From Streptomyces sp. NBC_01214 (GTDB lineage: Bacteria; Actinomycetota; Actinomycetes; Streptomycetales; Streptomycetaceae), in the NCBI RefSeq assembly GCF_026340975.1, contig NZ_JAPEOS010000001.1, positions 2,575,001-2,639,000 of the forward strand: a DNA stretch of 64,000 bases, read 5' to 3'. The notes under the pieces are model-generated. The model was given only the letters and a program-made list of their open reading frames with translations. It ran no database searches and was not told where the DNA came from. This document shows positions 28,804 through 38,193 of the stretch, one piece after another (positions within the stretch are counted from its first letter, which is position 1; the number at the start of each line of letters is the position of its first letter). A program made the position numbers and the translations under genes.

Positions 28804-30792
28804 GTGGCGGATTTCGTCGGGCGGCGGCGTGAGCTCAAGGAGCTGCGCGAGGACATCGCGCGGACCGGGCTCGACACCCTCTCCGGCCGCAAGGCCAAGG
28901 CGCCCCGGGCCCGGGTCCTGCTGGTCGCCGGGCGGCCGGGCTCCGGGCGCACGGCCCTCGCCGAGGCCTTCGTGCACGAGGTCGCCGAGGAGTATCCCGA
29001 CGGAGTGCTCCGCACCCGGCTCACCGCCCCCGGCGGGGAGACCGTGGCCACCGAGCGGGCCGTCCGGAGCCTGCTGGAAGGACTGGGGCTGCCCACCCCG
29101 CCCGGGGCCGGTGAGGACGAGCTGAGCTCCGCGCTGCGCACCGCCCTCGAAGGCCGCCGGGCGATCATCCTGGTCGACGACGCCGCCGATCCGCAGCAGG
29201 TGGACGCCCTGCTGCCGGACACCCCCGAGTGCCTCGTCGTGGTCACCGCCGAGGGGCCGCTCACCGGGATCCCCGACGTCCGGCCCTGCACCCTCGGCGG
29301 ACTCGACACCCCCTCCGCCGTGGAACTGCTCGTCCAACGCATCGGCGACACCCGGGTCACCGCCGACCCCCGGGCCGCCGAGGCCCTCGCCGAGGAGTGC
29401 GGGGGCCAGCCCGCCGCGCTCGTCCTCATCGGCGGGTGGCTCGCCGCCCACCCCAAGGCCGCCGTCGCCGACGTGGCCAAGCAGCTCCACGACATGCCCG
29501 CCACCACCGGCGGCCCGCTCGCCCGCGGCTTCCGGCTGGTCTACGACTCCCTGCCGCAGCCCGCCCAGCGGACCCTGCGGCTGCTGCCGCTCGCCCCGGC
29601 CGGCATCGTCGACTCGCACACCGCCTCCGCCCTCGCCGGCTGCTCCGTGGCCGCCGCCCAGTCCACCCTGGACGACTTCGCCGGACTGGGCCTCGTCCGC
29701 CCCTCCCGCGACGGCCTCTTCCTGCTGCCCGGCTGCCTCGCGCCGCTGCTCCAGGCCCTGCTGGAGGCCAAGGAACGCCCCGCCGAGGTCCAGCTGGCCC
29801 GGGCCCGGATGCTGGAGCGCACCGTACGGCTGCTGCACTCCTGCCGGGCCATGGCCGAGGCCGAGGAGCCCGGGGTGGACGCCGCCGTCGACGACGACCT
29901 CCGCGAGCTGCTGGACGGCCTGCCGCGCGCCCTGCGGTTCCCCGACCGGCGGGCCGCCGCCACCTGGCTGGACACCCGGCTGCCCGCGCTCACCGCGGCC
30001 GCCTCCCTGGCCGTGGCCGACGGAGGGCTGGACACCCTGGCCCGCCGACTGGTCGCGGCCCTCGTACGGGCGCTGGCGGACCACCGGGGCACGGCCGGGG
30101 CCGCCCCCGAGCTGTACGGGCTGCACCAGCTGGTCCTGGACGTGGCCGAGCGCCGCGGCCTGCACCGGGAGCAGGCCGCCGCGCTGCTGAACCTGGCCGA
30201 CCTGGACGCATCGACCGGCCGTACCCAGGAGGCCCTGGAGCGCTACCGGGCCGCGCTGGACGCCGGACGGGCGGCGAACGATCCGTACGCGACGGGCCGC
30301 GCGATGGAATCCGTAGGGGGCGCCTACCAGGAACTGGCGGACTGGCACCGGGCCTCCGACTGGTTCGGCCGGGCGCTCTCGCAGGCCCTCGCACGGGGCG
30401 AGCGCGCGGACGAGGCCCGGCTGTACGGGCGGCTCGGGAACGTCCACACCTACGCGGGGCGGTACGGGGACGCGCTGCGCAGCTGGCGGGCGGCCGCCGC
30501 GGGCTACCGGAAGCTGGCCGATGTGCCCGGTCAGGCAAAGGCGTTGAGCGAGATGGCGCGGGTCCAGGAGTACGCCGGTCGGCCCGAGGAATCGCTGCAC
30601 ACCTGCCGAGAGGCGGTGGAGCTGGCCCGCAGGGCGGGCGACCAGCGACTTCAGGCCGCACTACAGGTCCGACTGGCCGACACGCTGGACAGACTGGGGG
30701 ACCCCGCAGCTGCCAGGCTGCACCGCTCCGCAGCCGACAGATTGCTGGGAGATGACCCCGCAGCCTGCGAAATCCGTAGTGCTTCCGACTAA
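28804..30792 (+). CDS. P-loop NTPase (STAND-like) with C-terminal tetratricopeptide repeats
   Basis: A 662-residue protein. Residues about 1-330 are a STAND/NB-ARC-like NTPase: Walker A VAGRPGSGRTALAEA near 38-52 (GRT in place of the usual GKT), Walker B ALEGRRAIILVDDAA, then a GGLDTPSAVELL and ECGGQPAALVLIGGWL helical domain. Residues about 450-640 hold about five TPR units. No N-terminal DNA-binding domain of the SARP/AfsR kind is present, so it is not an ordinary regulator. The start is GTG 28804, with GAGGAG 7 bases upstream. Role unknown; STAND proteins act as ligand-triggered switches. Confidence 0.75.
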   Translation: MADFVGRRRELKELREDIARTGLDTLSGRKAKAPRARVLLVAGRPGSGRTALAEAFVHEVAEEYPDGVLRTRLTAPGGETVATERAVRSLLEGLGLPTPPGAGEDELSSALRTALEGRRAIILVDDAADPQQVDALLPDTPECLVVVTAEGPLTGIPDVRPCTLGGLDTPSAVELLVQRIGDTRVTADPRAAEALAEECGGQPAALVLIGGWLAAHPKAAVADVAKQLHDMPATTGGPLARGFRLVYDSLPQPAQRTLRLLPLAPAGIVDSHTASALAGCSVAAAQSTLDDFAGLGLVRPSRDGLFLLPGCLAPLLQALLEAKERPAEVQLARARMLERTVRLLHSCRAMAEAEEPGVDAAVDDDLRELLDGLPRALRFPDRRAAATWLDTRLPALTAAASLAVADGGLDTLARRLVAALVRALADHRGTAGAAPELYGLHQLVLDVAERRGLHREQAAALLNLADLDASTGRTQEALERYRAALDAGRAANDPYATGRAMESVGGAYQELADWHRASDWFGRALSQALARGERADEARLYGRLGNVHTYAGRYGDALRSWRAAAAGYRKLADVPGQAKALSEMARVQEYAGRPEESLHTCREAVELARRAGDQRLQAALQVRLADTLDRLGDPAAARLHRSAADRLLGDDPAACEIRSASD

Positions 30793-30944
30793 GATTATTG
30801 GTTTGCAAGGCTAGACAGCGACTCATCCTTCATTAGACTGGGTTCACCGCGGCATCCCGTGGTGCATCCCGTTGCGCGTTCTTGTGGGCGGGTATGTATG
30901 GAAGTGCCCCGTAATATCCCCTGAGCCAAGGACCGTGATCGACG

Positions 30945-32060
<1,116 letters not shown>

Positions 32061-32091
32061 CACGTCAACGACTGACGTCAATCTCACGTAT

Positions 32092-32123
32092 CCGGCCGGA
32101 CCTTGCCCGCAAGGTCCGGCCGG
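32092..32123 (+). terminator. ald terminator hairpin
   Basis: A 15-bp perfect stem (CCGGCCGGACCTTGC with its complement) and a two-base loop, starting 31 bases after the ald stop. Confidence 0.8.
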
Positions 32124-32281
32124 CCGCGTTTGCGCGGTGCCCCAAGACCCCGCTCAACTCGCCTCGAACGTAACCCTTTAACCCTTTCGCACACCCGCGA
32201 AACTTCGCAGCGACAGCTCGTGCGCCCTTGACAGAGCGGTGTTCGGTTGCCGACACATCGTGCCGGGTCCGGCGGATTGTG

Positions 32282-32311
32282 TTGCCGCTGGGCGGTGACA
32301 CGCCATAGAGT
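32282..32311 (+). promoter_or_regulatory. Candidate promoter of the parA-scpAB operon
   Basis: TTGCCG (32282-32287) and TAGAGT (32306-32311) are separated by 18 bases and each match 4 of 6 consensus positions. Transcription would begin near 32318, giving a leader of about 70 bases that carries GAGGAGGT (32369-32376) before the GTG start. Confidence 0.5.
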
Positions 32312-32386
32312 CGCCAACCGTCGGCATGGTGCCACGCTGACCTATCGATAAGTGTCCTGGTCACGTCCGAGGAGGTAAGACGACTT

Positions 32387-33547
32387 GTGAATGAGTCGAC
32401 ATTTGCTCCTGGGGGTGGTCGAGCAGGGATGCCTGAGCGGGGCCAGGGCCCTACCGGGCTCGAAGCCGTCGGCTCCGTCGCAGTACGCACCTTCGCAAAC
32501 CACCAGCACATGACGACGCCCCAAAAGAGCATGGACGGCCTAGACGTGAACTCCAGGGCCGGCGACCTGAGCGGCGAAAAGCCCGTGGGTTTCGCCGACT
32601 ACGACAATGTGCCCGAGGGGCACTTCTACGACCCCGACGCGGAGTACGAACCGGACCCCGAGTACGCGGCCACCCTCGCCCCCGACGCTGCCCGTCAGCG
32701 CCGTGAGCGGATCGGCCCGACCGGACGCCCGCTCCCGTACTTCCCGATCCCGGGTCCGCTGACCGACCACGGTCCGGCGAAGATCATCGCGATGTGCAAC
32801 CAGAAGGGCGGCGTGGGCAAGACCACGTCGACCATCAACCTGGGTGCCGCGCTCGCCGAGTACGGGCGCCGCGTGCTGCTCGTCGACTTCGACCCGCAGG
32901 GCGCGCTGTCCGTGGGCCTCGGCGTGAACCCGATGGAACTCGACCTGACGGTCTACAACCTGCTCATGGAGCGGGGCATGTCGGCCGACGAGGTGCTGCT
33001 CAAGACGGCGGTCCCCAACATGGACCTGCTGCCGAGCAACATCGACCTGTCCGCTGCCGAGGTGCAGTTGGTCAGCGAGGTCGCGCGCGAGTCGACCTTG
33101 CAGCGGGCCCTGAAGCCCCTGATGGCCGACTACGACTACATCGTGATCGACTGTCAGCCCTCGCTCGGTCTGCTGACCGTGAACGCCCTGACGGCGGCTC
33201 ACAAGGTCATCGTCCCGCTGGAGTGCGAGTTCTTCGCGCTGCGCGGCGTGGCACTGCTGACCGAGACCATCGAGAAGGTGCAGGAGCGGCTCAACCCCGA
33301 GCTGGAGCTCGACGGCATCCTCGCCACGATGTACGACTCCCGTACGGTGCACAGCCGTGAGGTGCTGGCGCGCGTCGTCGAGGCCTTCGACGACCACGTC
33401 TACCACACGGTCATCGGCCGCACGGTGCGCTTCCCGGAGACCACGGTCGCCGGTGAGCCGATCACGACGTACGCGTCCAACTCCGTCGGCGCCGCCGCCT
33501 ACCGCCAGCTGGCCAGGGAGGTGCTCGCCCGGTGTCACGCCGAGTGA
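32387..33547 (+). CDS. ParA family chromosome-partitioning ATPase
   Basis: A 386-residue Walker-type ATPase. The deviant Walker A NQKGGVGKTT (138-147) carries both signature lysines. The switch LLVDFDPQGAL and the YIVIDCQPSLG motif follow, and the C-terminal RFPETTVAGEPI is typical of ParA/Soj. A disordered acidic N-terminal extension of about 130 residues precedes the fold. Such ATPases bind DNA non-specifically and position cargo or centromeres. This is the copy next to scpAB; the main parAB pair of Streptomyces sits near oriC. GTG 32387 has a perfect GAGGAGG 10 bases upstream. Confidence 0.92.
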   Translation: MNESTFAPGGGRAGMPERGQGPTGLEAVGSVAVRTFANHQHMTTPQKSMDGLDVNSRAGDLSGEKPVGFADYDNVPEGHFYDPDAEYEPDPEYAATLAPDAARQRRERIGPTGRPLPYFPIPGPLTDHGPAKIIAMCNQKGGVGKTTSTINLGAALAEYGRRVLLVDFDPQGALSVGLGVNPMELDLTVYNLLMERGMSADEVLLKTAVPNMDLLPSNIDLSAAEVQLVSEVARESTLQRALKPLMADYDYIVIDCQPSLGLLTVNALTAAHKVIVPLECEFFALRGVALLTETIEKVQERLNPELELDGILATMYDSRTVHSREVLARVVEAFDDHVYHTVIGRTVRFPETTVAGEPITTYASNSVGAAAYRQLAREVLARCHAE

Positions 33548-34053
33548 GTCTGCCCGGAGCCGACGAACTGTTCCGTACGACCGGGGGGATGGCGCTCCAG
33601 CCGTCCTCGCCGCGGCGCGGGGGCGAGGAGACGCCCGCCGCAGAACACTCGGCCGCTTCGGCCGAGGGCACGGCGAGCGAGGGCCGTGGCCGGGAGGCCG
33701 CGGACACCGGCGGGCCCGTCGTGGGGCAGCCCAGGCGACCGCAGGAAGGTTCTGTCGGACCGGCCGGCGCCGTGGGGTCCGCCCCGGCCGGTGCGGGCCG
33801 CCGGGGCAAGGGGCAGGGCCGGGGCGCGAACCGGCGCCCCAGCGGCCGCGAGCGCCACGACGAGAAGATCACGGTCTACGTCTCCGCCGAGGAGCTCATG
33901 GACCTGGAACACGCGCGGCTGGTGCTGCGCGGGGAGCACGGGCTGGCGGTGGACCGGGGCCGCATCGTCCGCGAGGCGGTCGCGGTCGTCCTCGCCGACC
34001 TGGAGTCCCGCGGCGACGCGAGCATCCTCGTACGGCGCCTGCGCGGCCGCTGA
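33544..34053 (+). CDS. Ribbon-helix-helix-like DNA-binding protein partnered with ParA
   Basis: A 169-residue protein. Residues 1 to about 100 are disordered and Gly/Ala/Arg-rich. The last 65 residues begin HDEKITVYVSAEELMDLEHA and continue DRGRIVREAVAVVLADLE, the strand-helix-helix pattern of the RHH (CopG/Arc/ParG) fold. GTG 33544 overlaps the parA stop (GTGA); GTG 33532 is an in-frame alternative. Neither has a good Shine-Dalgarno, so translation is probably coupled. Type Ib plasmid partition systems pair ParA with just such RHH proteins, so a ParA-partner or centromere-binding role is inferred. Confidence 0.7.
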   Translation: MSLPGADELFRTTGGMALQPSSPRRGGEETPAAEHSAASAEGTASEGRGREAADTGGPVVGQPRRPQEGSVGPAGAVGSAPAGAGRRGKGQGRGANRRPSGRERHDEKITVYVSAEELMDLEHARLVLRGEHGLAVDRGRIVREAVAVVLADLESRGDASILVRRLRGR

Positions 34054-34391
34054 CCGCCCCGCGGGCCCGCTCTGCTGGCGCCCCGGTGCCGTCCGGACCG
34101 CCGGCGCGTCGCCGCTCGGCCCGCGGTGCGCCGTCCCGGAGCCGGGCCCGGCGGCCGTCCGCCCGGTGACCGGCCTCCGGACGATCCGCGACCCGGTCCC
34201 CGGGAACCCCGCCCCGTCGCGGGGAAGCCGTCCGCACGGGGCTCCGTACGGGCGGGGAGCGCCGGTCCGGCGGTGCGGCGCCGTGCCGGGCGGTGATCCG
34301 CCGGGGAGCGCGGGGGAGCCCGTAGGCTGCTGGTGGCCGCGGCCACGGCGCCCGGCCCTCCACGCCGCCCCCATGCACCTCCTGGACATCG
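34054..34391. other. Intergenic region between the RHH gene and scpA
   Basis: 338 bases, very GC-rich. Several frames stay open by composition only. No strong hairpin or promoter pair was found. It could hold an internal promoter, or scpA could start further up. Confidence 0.4.
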
Positions 34392-35462
34392 ATGCCCCTC
34401 CCCGCCGAATCCGGCCGACCGACCCGGCGCGTCCTGGGGCGCGGCCCCGGTGCCCCCGACGCGGCCCGGCAACCGGACGGGCACGACGCAGGAGCGGGGC
34501 CCGAAGCCCCTGAGGCGCCCGCTGCGCGCCCCGCGCCGACGGCGGGCGGTACCGAGCCGGAACGTTCCCCCGGGCCGGCAGACGGGCAGCAGCAGCCGCC
34601 TGGGTCCCACCCGGCCCCGGACGCCGGGGCGGCCGTCGGCCCGGACACCGCGCCCCCCGCGGGTGGCGACGGCCGGTTCACCCTGCGGCTCGCCAACTTC
34701 GAGGGCCCCTTCGACCTGCTGCTCCAGCTGATCTCGCGGCACAAGCTCGACGTCACCGAGGTCGCGCTGTCCAAGGTCACCGACGAGTTCATGGCGCACA
34801 TCCGCGCCATGGGGCCCGACTGGGACCTCGACCAGACCACCGAGTTCCTCGTCGTCGCCGCCACCCTCCTCGACCTGAAGGCCGCCCGGCTGCTGCCGGT
34901 CGCCGAGGTCGAGGACGAGGCCGACCTCGCCCTGCTGGAGGCCCGGGACCTGCTCTTCGCGCGCCTGCTCCAGTACCGCGCGTACAAGCAGATCGCCGAG
35001 ATCTTCGAGCGGCGCGCGGAGGCCGAGGGCAGGCGGTACCCGCGGACGGTCGGGCTGGAGCCGCACCACGCGGACCTGCTGCCCGAGGTCGTCATCAGCA
35101 TCGGGCCGGAGGGGTTCGCCCGGCTGGCCGTGAAGGCCATGCAGCCCCGGGCCAAGCCCCAGGTGTACGTGGACCACATCCACGCCCCCCTGGTCAGCGT
35201 GCGCGAGCAGGCCGGGCTGGTGGTGCGGATGCTGAAGGCGCGCGGGGAGGCCACCTTCCAGGAGCTCACCGAGGACGCCGGGGACACCCTCACCGTCGTC
35301 GCGCGCTTCCTGGCCCTGCTGGAGCTCTACCGGGAGAAGGCGGTCGTCCTCGACCAGGAGGAGGCGCTGGCGACCCTCACCGTGCGCTGGAGCGGCGGGG
35401 ACGGCGACGGCATGCCGACCGTGACCGACGAGTTCGACCAGATCGTGGAGGCGAAGGAGTGA
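34392..35462 (+). CDS. scpA: Segregation and condensation protein A
   Basis: A 356-residue kleisin that bridges the SMC dimer with ScpB to condense chromosomes. The N-terminal SMC-neck-binding helices begin FTLRLANFEGPFDLLLQLIS and are followed by DVTEVALSKVTDEFMAHI and VVAATLLDLKAARLLP. The C-terminal winged helix is TFQELTEDAGDTLTVVARFLALLELYRE. About 95 Pro/Ala/Gly-rich residues precede the conserved fold, which is long for ScpA; a later start cannot be excluded. The stop overlaps scpB (GTGA). Confidence 0.93.
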   Translation: MPLPAESGRPTRRVLGRGPGAPDAARQPDGHDAGAGPEAPEAPAARPAPTAGGTEPERSPGPADGQQQPPGSHPAPDAGAAVGPDTAPPAGGDGRFTLRLANFEGPFDLLLQLISRHKLDVTEVALSKVTDEFMAHIRAMGPDWDLDQTTEFLVVAATLLDLKAARLLPVAEVEDEADLALLEARDLLFARLLQYRAYKQIAEIFERRAEAEGRRYPRTVGLEPHHADLLPEVVISIGPEGFARLAVKAMQPRAKPQVYVDHIHAPLVSVREQAGLVVRMLKARGEATFQELTEDAGDTLTVVARFLALLELYREKAVVLDQEEALATLTVRWSGGDGDGMPTVTDEFDQIVEAKE

Positions 35463-36091
35463 ACGGCGACGTGAGCGCGGTGGCCGCGCTGGAGCTCAAG
35501 CCGGCCCTCGAGGCCGTGCTCATGGTCGTGGACGAGCCGGCCACCGAGGCCCACCTGGCCAAGGTGCTGGAACGCACCCCGCGCGAGGTCGGGCAGGCGC
35601 TGCGGGAGCTCGCCGACGAGTACACGGCCGCGCGCCGGGGCTTCGAGCTGCGGCTGGTCGCCGGCGGCTGGCGGTTCTACACCCGGGCCGCGTACGCGCC
35701 GGCCGTGGAGGGCTTCGTACTGGACGGCCAGCAGGCCCGGCTCACCCAGGCGGCCCTGGAGACCCTGGCGGTCGTCGCGTACCGGCAGCCGGTGAGCCGA
35801 TCGCGGGTCTCCGCGGTCCGCGGAGTCAACTGCGACGGGGTCATGCGGACCCTCCTCCAGCGCGGTCTGGTGGAGGAGGCGGGGACGGAACCCGAAACAG
35901 GTGCGATCCTGTACAGGACGACGAACTACTTTCTGGAGCGGATGGGCCTGCGCGGCCTGGACGAGCTCCCGGAGCTCGCGCCCTTCCTCCCCGAGGCGGA
36001 CGCGATCGAAGCCGAGACGCAAGAAGGTGTGCCGTCGTTCGATCCGGACGCACCGGACACCGATGAAGACGACAAGACGACGGAACTTTGA
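35459..36091 (+). CDS. scpB: Segregation and condensation protein B
   Basis: A 210-residue SMC accessory protein with two winged helices. ALEAVLMVVDEPATEAHLAKVL starts the first. LTQAALETLAVVAYRQPVSRS and RGVNCDGVMRTLLQRGLVEE form the second, ending in YRTTNYFLERMGLRGLDELPEL. The last 35 residues are acidic. GTG 35459 overlaps the scpA stop, and the stop overlaps the ATG of the pseudouridine synthase (TGATG), so the three are translated in series. Confidence 0.94.
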   Translation: MNGDVSAVAALELKPALEAVLMVVDEPATEAHLAKVLERTPREVGQALRELADEYTAARRGFELRLVAGGWRFYTRAAYAPAVEGFVLDGQQARLTQAALETLAVVAYRQPVSRSRVSAVRGVNCDGVMRTLLQRGLVEEAGTEPETGAILYRTTNYFLERMGLRGLDELPELAPFLPEADAIEAETQEGVPSFDPDAPDTDEDDKTTEL

Positions 36092-37440
36092 TGCGAAGCA
36101 GCGGCAACGGCAACGGTGGCGGCAACAGGAACAGCGGCGGCGGAGGCGGCGGCGGGCGCGGTAACTCCCGCGGCGGCTCCTCCAGCGGCGGCGGAGGTTA
36201 CCGCGGGAGCGGCTCCGGCGGCGGCAGCGGCTCCGGCGGCTCCCGTGGCGGCAGCTCCGGCGGCGGCTACCGGGGCGGCAGCTCCGGCGGCTCCCGCGGC
36301 GGCTACCAGGGCGGTGGCTCCCGCGGCGGCAGCTCGGGCGGCGGCTACCAGGGCGGTGGCGGTTACCAGGGCGGCTCCGACTCGCGCGACCGCGACCAGC
36401 CGGCCCCCCGCATCCGCAACCCGCGTCCCGAGGAGCGCCGCTACGACGTCGGCCCCGAGGGCGAGCGCAGCGGACGCAGCGGCCCCAACGCGGGCGGCGG
36501 CGGTGCCCGCGGCGCTTCGGCGCGCGGCGGCGCCAAGGGCGGTCCCCGGACCTCCAAGACCCCCGGCATCGGCGGCGCCGGCGGCCCGCGCAGCGGCCCC
36601 GGCAGCCGGAGCGGCCAGTCCCGCCCGCGCGAGCTGGACGCGCGGATCGAGGAGCGCGTGCGCGACCGGTACGCCGACAAGCCCGTGATCAAGACCCCGA
36701 AGACCTTCCCGGGCGCCGAGGCGGAGGGTGAGCGCCTGCAGAAGGTGCTCGCCCGCGCCGGCATGGGTTCGCGCCGCGCCTGCGAGGAGCTCATCGAGCA
36801 GGCCCGCGTCGAGGTCAACGGCGAGATCGTGCTGGAGCAGGGCAAGCGCGTCCTGCCGAAGGACGAGATCAAGGTGGACGGCCTGACGGTCGCCACCCAG
36901 TCGTACCTGTTCTTCGCGCTGAACAAGCCCGCCGGTGTCGTCTCCACCATGGAGGACCCGGACGGCCGTCAGTGCCTCGGTGACTACGTCACCAACCGCG
37001 AGACCCGTCTCTTCCACGTCGGCCGGCTCGACACCGAGACCGAGGGCATCATCCTGCTCACCAACCACGGTGAGCTGGCCCACCGCCTCACGCACCCGAA
37101 GTACGGCGTGAAGAAGACGTACGTGGCGGCCATCACCGGCCCGCTGCCGCGCGAGATCGGCAAGCGGCTCAAGGACGGCATCGAGCTGGAGGACGGCTAC
37201 GCCCGCGCCGACCACTTCCGCGTCGTCGACCAGGTCGGCAAGAACTACCTGGTCGAGGTCACCCTCCACGAGGGCCGCAAGCACATCGTCCGCCGCATGA
37301 TGGCGGAGGCCGGCTTCCCGGTCGAGAAGCTCGTCCGGACCTCCTTCGGTCCGATCGAGCTGGGCGACCAGAAGTCCGGCTGGCTGCGCCGCCTGACCAA
37401 CACCGAGGTCGGCATGCTGATGCGCGAGGTCGGTCTCTAG
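36091..37440 (+). CDS. rRNA pseudouridine synthase (RsuA/RluB family) with RGG-like N-terminus
   Basis: A 449-residue enzyme. Residues 1 to about 115 are almost entirely Gly, Ser, Arg, Asn and Tyr (RGGSSGGGYRGG-type repeats). The S4 domain (about 212-258) begins ERLQKVLARAGMGSRRACEELI. The catalytic domain has the Asp in VGRLDTETEGIILLTN and ends with EGRKHIVRRMMAEAGFPVEKL. It isomerises one uridine of 23S (RluB-like) or 16S rRNA; which one is not evident. The Gly-rich N-terminus echoes the repeat protein at 3132. Co-transcribed with parA-scpAB. A strong terminator follows. Confidence 0.92.
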   Translation: MRSSGNGNGGGNRNSGGGGGGGRGNSRGGSSSGGGGYRGSGSGGGSGSGGSRGGSSGGGYRGGSSGGSRGGYQGGGSRGGSSGGGYQGGGGYQGGSDSRDRDQPAPRIRNPRPEERRYDVGPEGERSGRSGPNAGGGGARGASARGGAKGGPRTSKTPGIGGAGGPRSGPGSRSGQSRPRELDARIEERVRDRYADKPVIKTPKTFPGAEAEGERLQKVLARAGMGSRRACEELIEQARVEVNGEIVLEQGKRVLPKDEIKVDGLTVATQSYLFFALNKPAGVVSTMEDPDGRQCLGDYVTNRETRLFHVGRLDTETEGIILLTNHGELAHRLTHPKYGVKKTYVAAITGPLPREIGKRLKDGIELEDGYARADHFRVVDQVGKNYLVEVTLHEGRKHIVRRMMAEAGFPVEKLVRTSFGPIELGDQKSGWLRRLTNTEVGMLMREVGL

Positions 37441-37478
37441 CACGCAGGCTGGTCGCCGCGCAGGCGGCCGGCCCGATC

Positions 37479-37520
37479 GCAGAAAACCCGCGGTGCCCCA
37501 GGGCGCCGCGGGTTTTCTGC
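37479..37520 (+). terminator. Terminator of the parA-scpAB-rluB operon
   Basis: GCAGAAAACCCGCGG pairs over 15 bp with CCGCGGGTTTTCTGC. The enclosed GCCC/GGGC extends the helix, leaving a two-base loop. It lies 38 bases after the stop at 37440. Confidence 0.85.
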
Positions 37521-37565
37521 TTGTCGGGGACCCGCGTCACTGTTTATAGTCAGTCTGACCATTAA
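37521..37565 (+). promoter_or_regulatory. pnuC operon promoter with NrtR-like operator
   Basis: A -35 TTGTCG (37521-37526) and a -10 TATAGT (37545-37550) stand 18 bases apart. A 23-base palindrome centred on T37554 (37543-37565, core GTCAG-T-CTGAC, 9 of 11 half-site positions matched) covers the -10 and probable start near 37557. The fourth gene downstream of this site at 39266 encodes an NrtR-type regulator, so this is the likely autoregulatory operator. The match to published NrtR sites was not checked. Confidence 0.72.
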
Positions 37566-37584
37566 GTAGTCGGAGGGGGTCGTC

Positions 37585-38193
37585 ATGAGTTGGAGCATGA
37601 GCTGGACCGAGGTGCTCGGTTTCGCCACCGGCGCCCTGTGCGTCTGGCTGGTCGCCCGGCAGCACGTGGCCAACTGGCCGATCGGGATCGCCAACAACGT
37701 CTTCTTCATCGTGCTCTTCGCCCAGGCCGGCCTCTACGCCGACGCCGGGCTCCAGATCGTCTTCATCGCCCTCGCCGCCTACGGCTGGTGGTCCTGGACC
37801 CACGGGGGTGGACCAAGATCCGCCGAGGCCCTGCCGGTGCGCCGCACCACGCGCACCGAATGGGTCGGGCTCGCCGCGGCGGGGGCGGTGGGGGTGCTCG
37901 CGCTCACCCTGCTGCTGGGCCGGGCCACCGACTCCACCGTCCCCTTCTGGGACGCGCTGACCACCGGGCTCTCGCTCGTCGCCACGTACGGGCAGTGCCG
38001 CAAGCTCGTGGAGTCCTGGTGGCTGTGGATCGCCGCCGACCTCGTCTACATCCCGCTCTACGCCCACAAGGGCCTCTACCTGACCTCCGCGCTCTACGCG
38101 GGCTTCCTCGCCCTGTGCGTGGTCGGACTCCTCGGCTGGCGGCGCACCCTGCCCGTGCGGCAGGCCCGTACGGCGGCGGAGGCGACGGCATGA
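37585..38193 (+). CDS. pnuC: Nicotinamide riboside transporter PnuC
   Basis: A 202-residue membrane protein of the PnuC family with about six to seven helices. Signature features are WLVARQHVANWPIGIANNVFF near the N-terminus, YGWWSWTHGG, and the WWLWIAADLVYIPLYAHKGL motif. PnuC brings in nicotinamide riboside by facilitated diffusion, trapped by phosphorylation. ATG 37585 has GGAGGGGG upstream. First gene of the operon; the stop overlaps the NadR-like gene (ATGA), whose product is the expected trapping enzyme. Confidence 0.93.
   Translation: MSWSMSWTEVLGFATGALCVWLVARQHVANWPIGIANNVFFIVLFAQAGLYADAGLQIVFIALAAYGWWSWTHGGGPRSAEALPVRRTTRTEWVGLAAAGAVGVLALTLLLGRATDSTVPFWDALTTGLSLVATYGQCRKLVESWWLWIAADLVYIPLYAHKGLYLTSALYAGFLALCVVGLLGWRRTLPVRQARTAAEATA

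Larger units (their letters stand above)
32061..32386. other. Intergenic region between ald and parA
   Basis: 326 bases containing the ald terminator, a perfect TTGACA at 32228 that has no partner -10, and the likelier parA promoter at 32282-32311. No gene was seen in it. Confidence 0.6.

Noticed and set aside
32228..32233. Perfect TTGACA upstream of parA as -35
   Set aside because: No acceptable -10 at 16-19 bases; the pair at 32282/32306 fits better.
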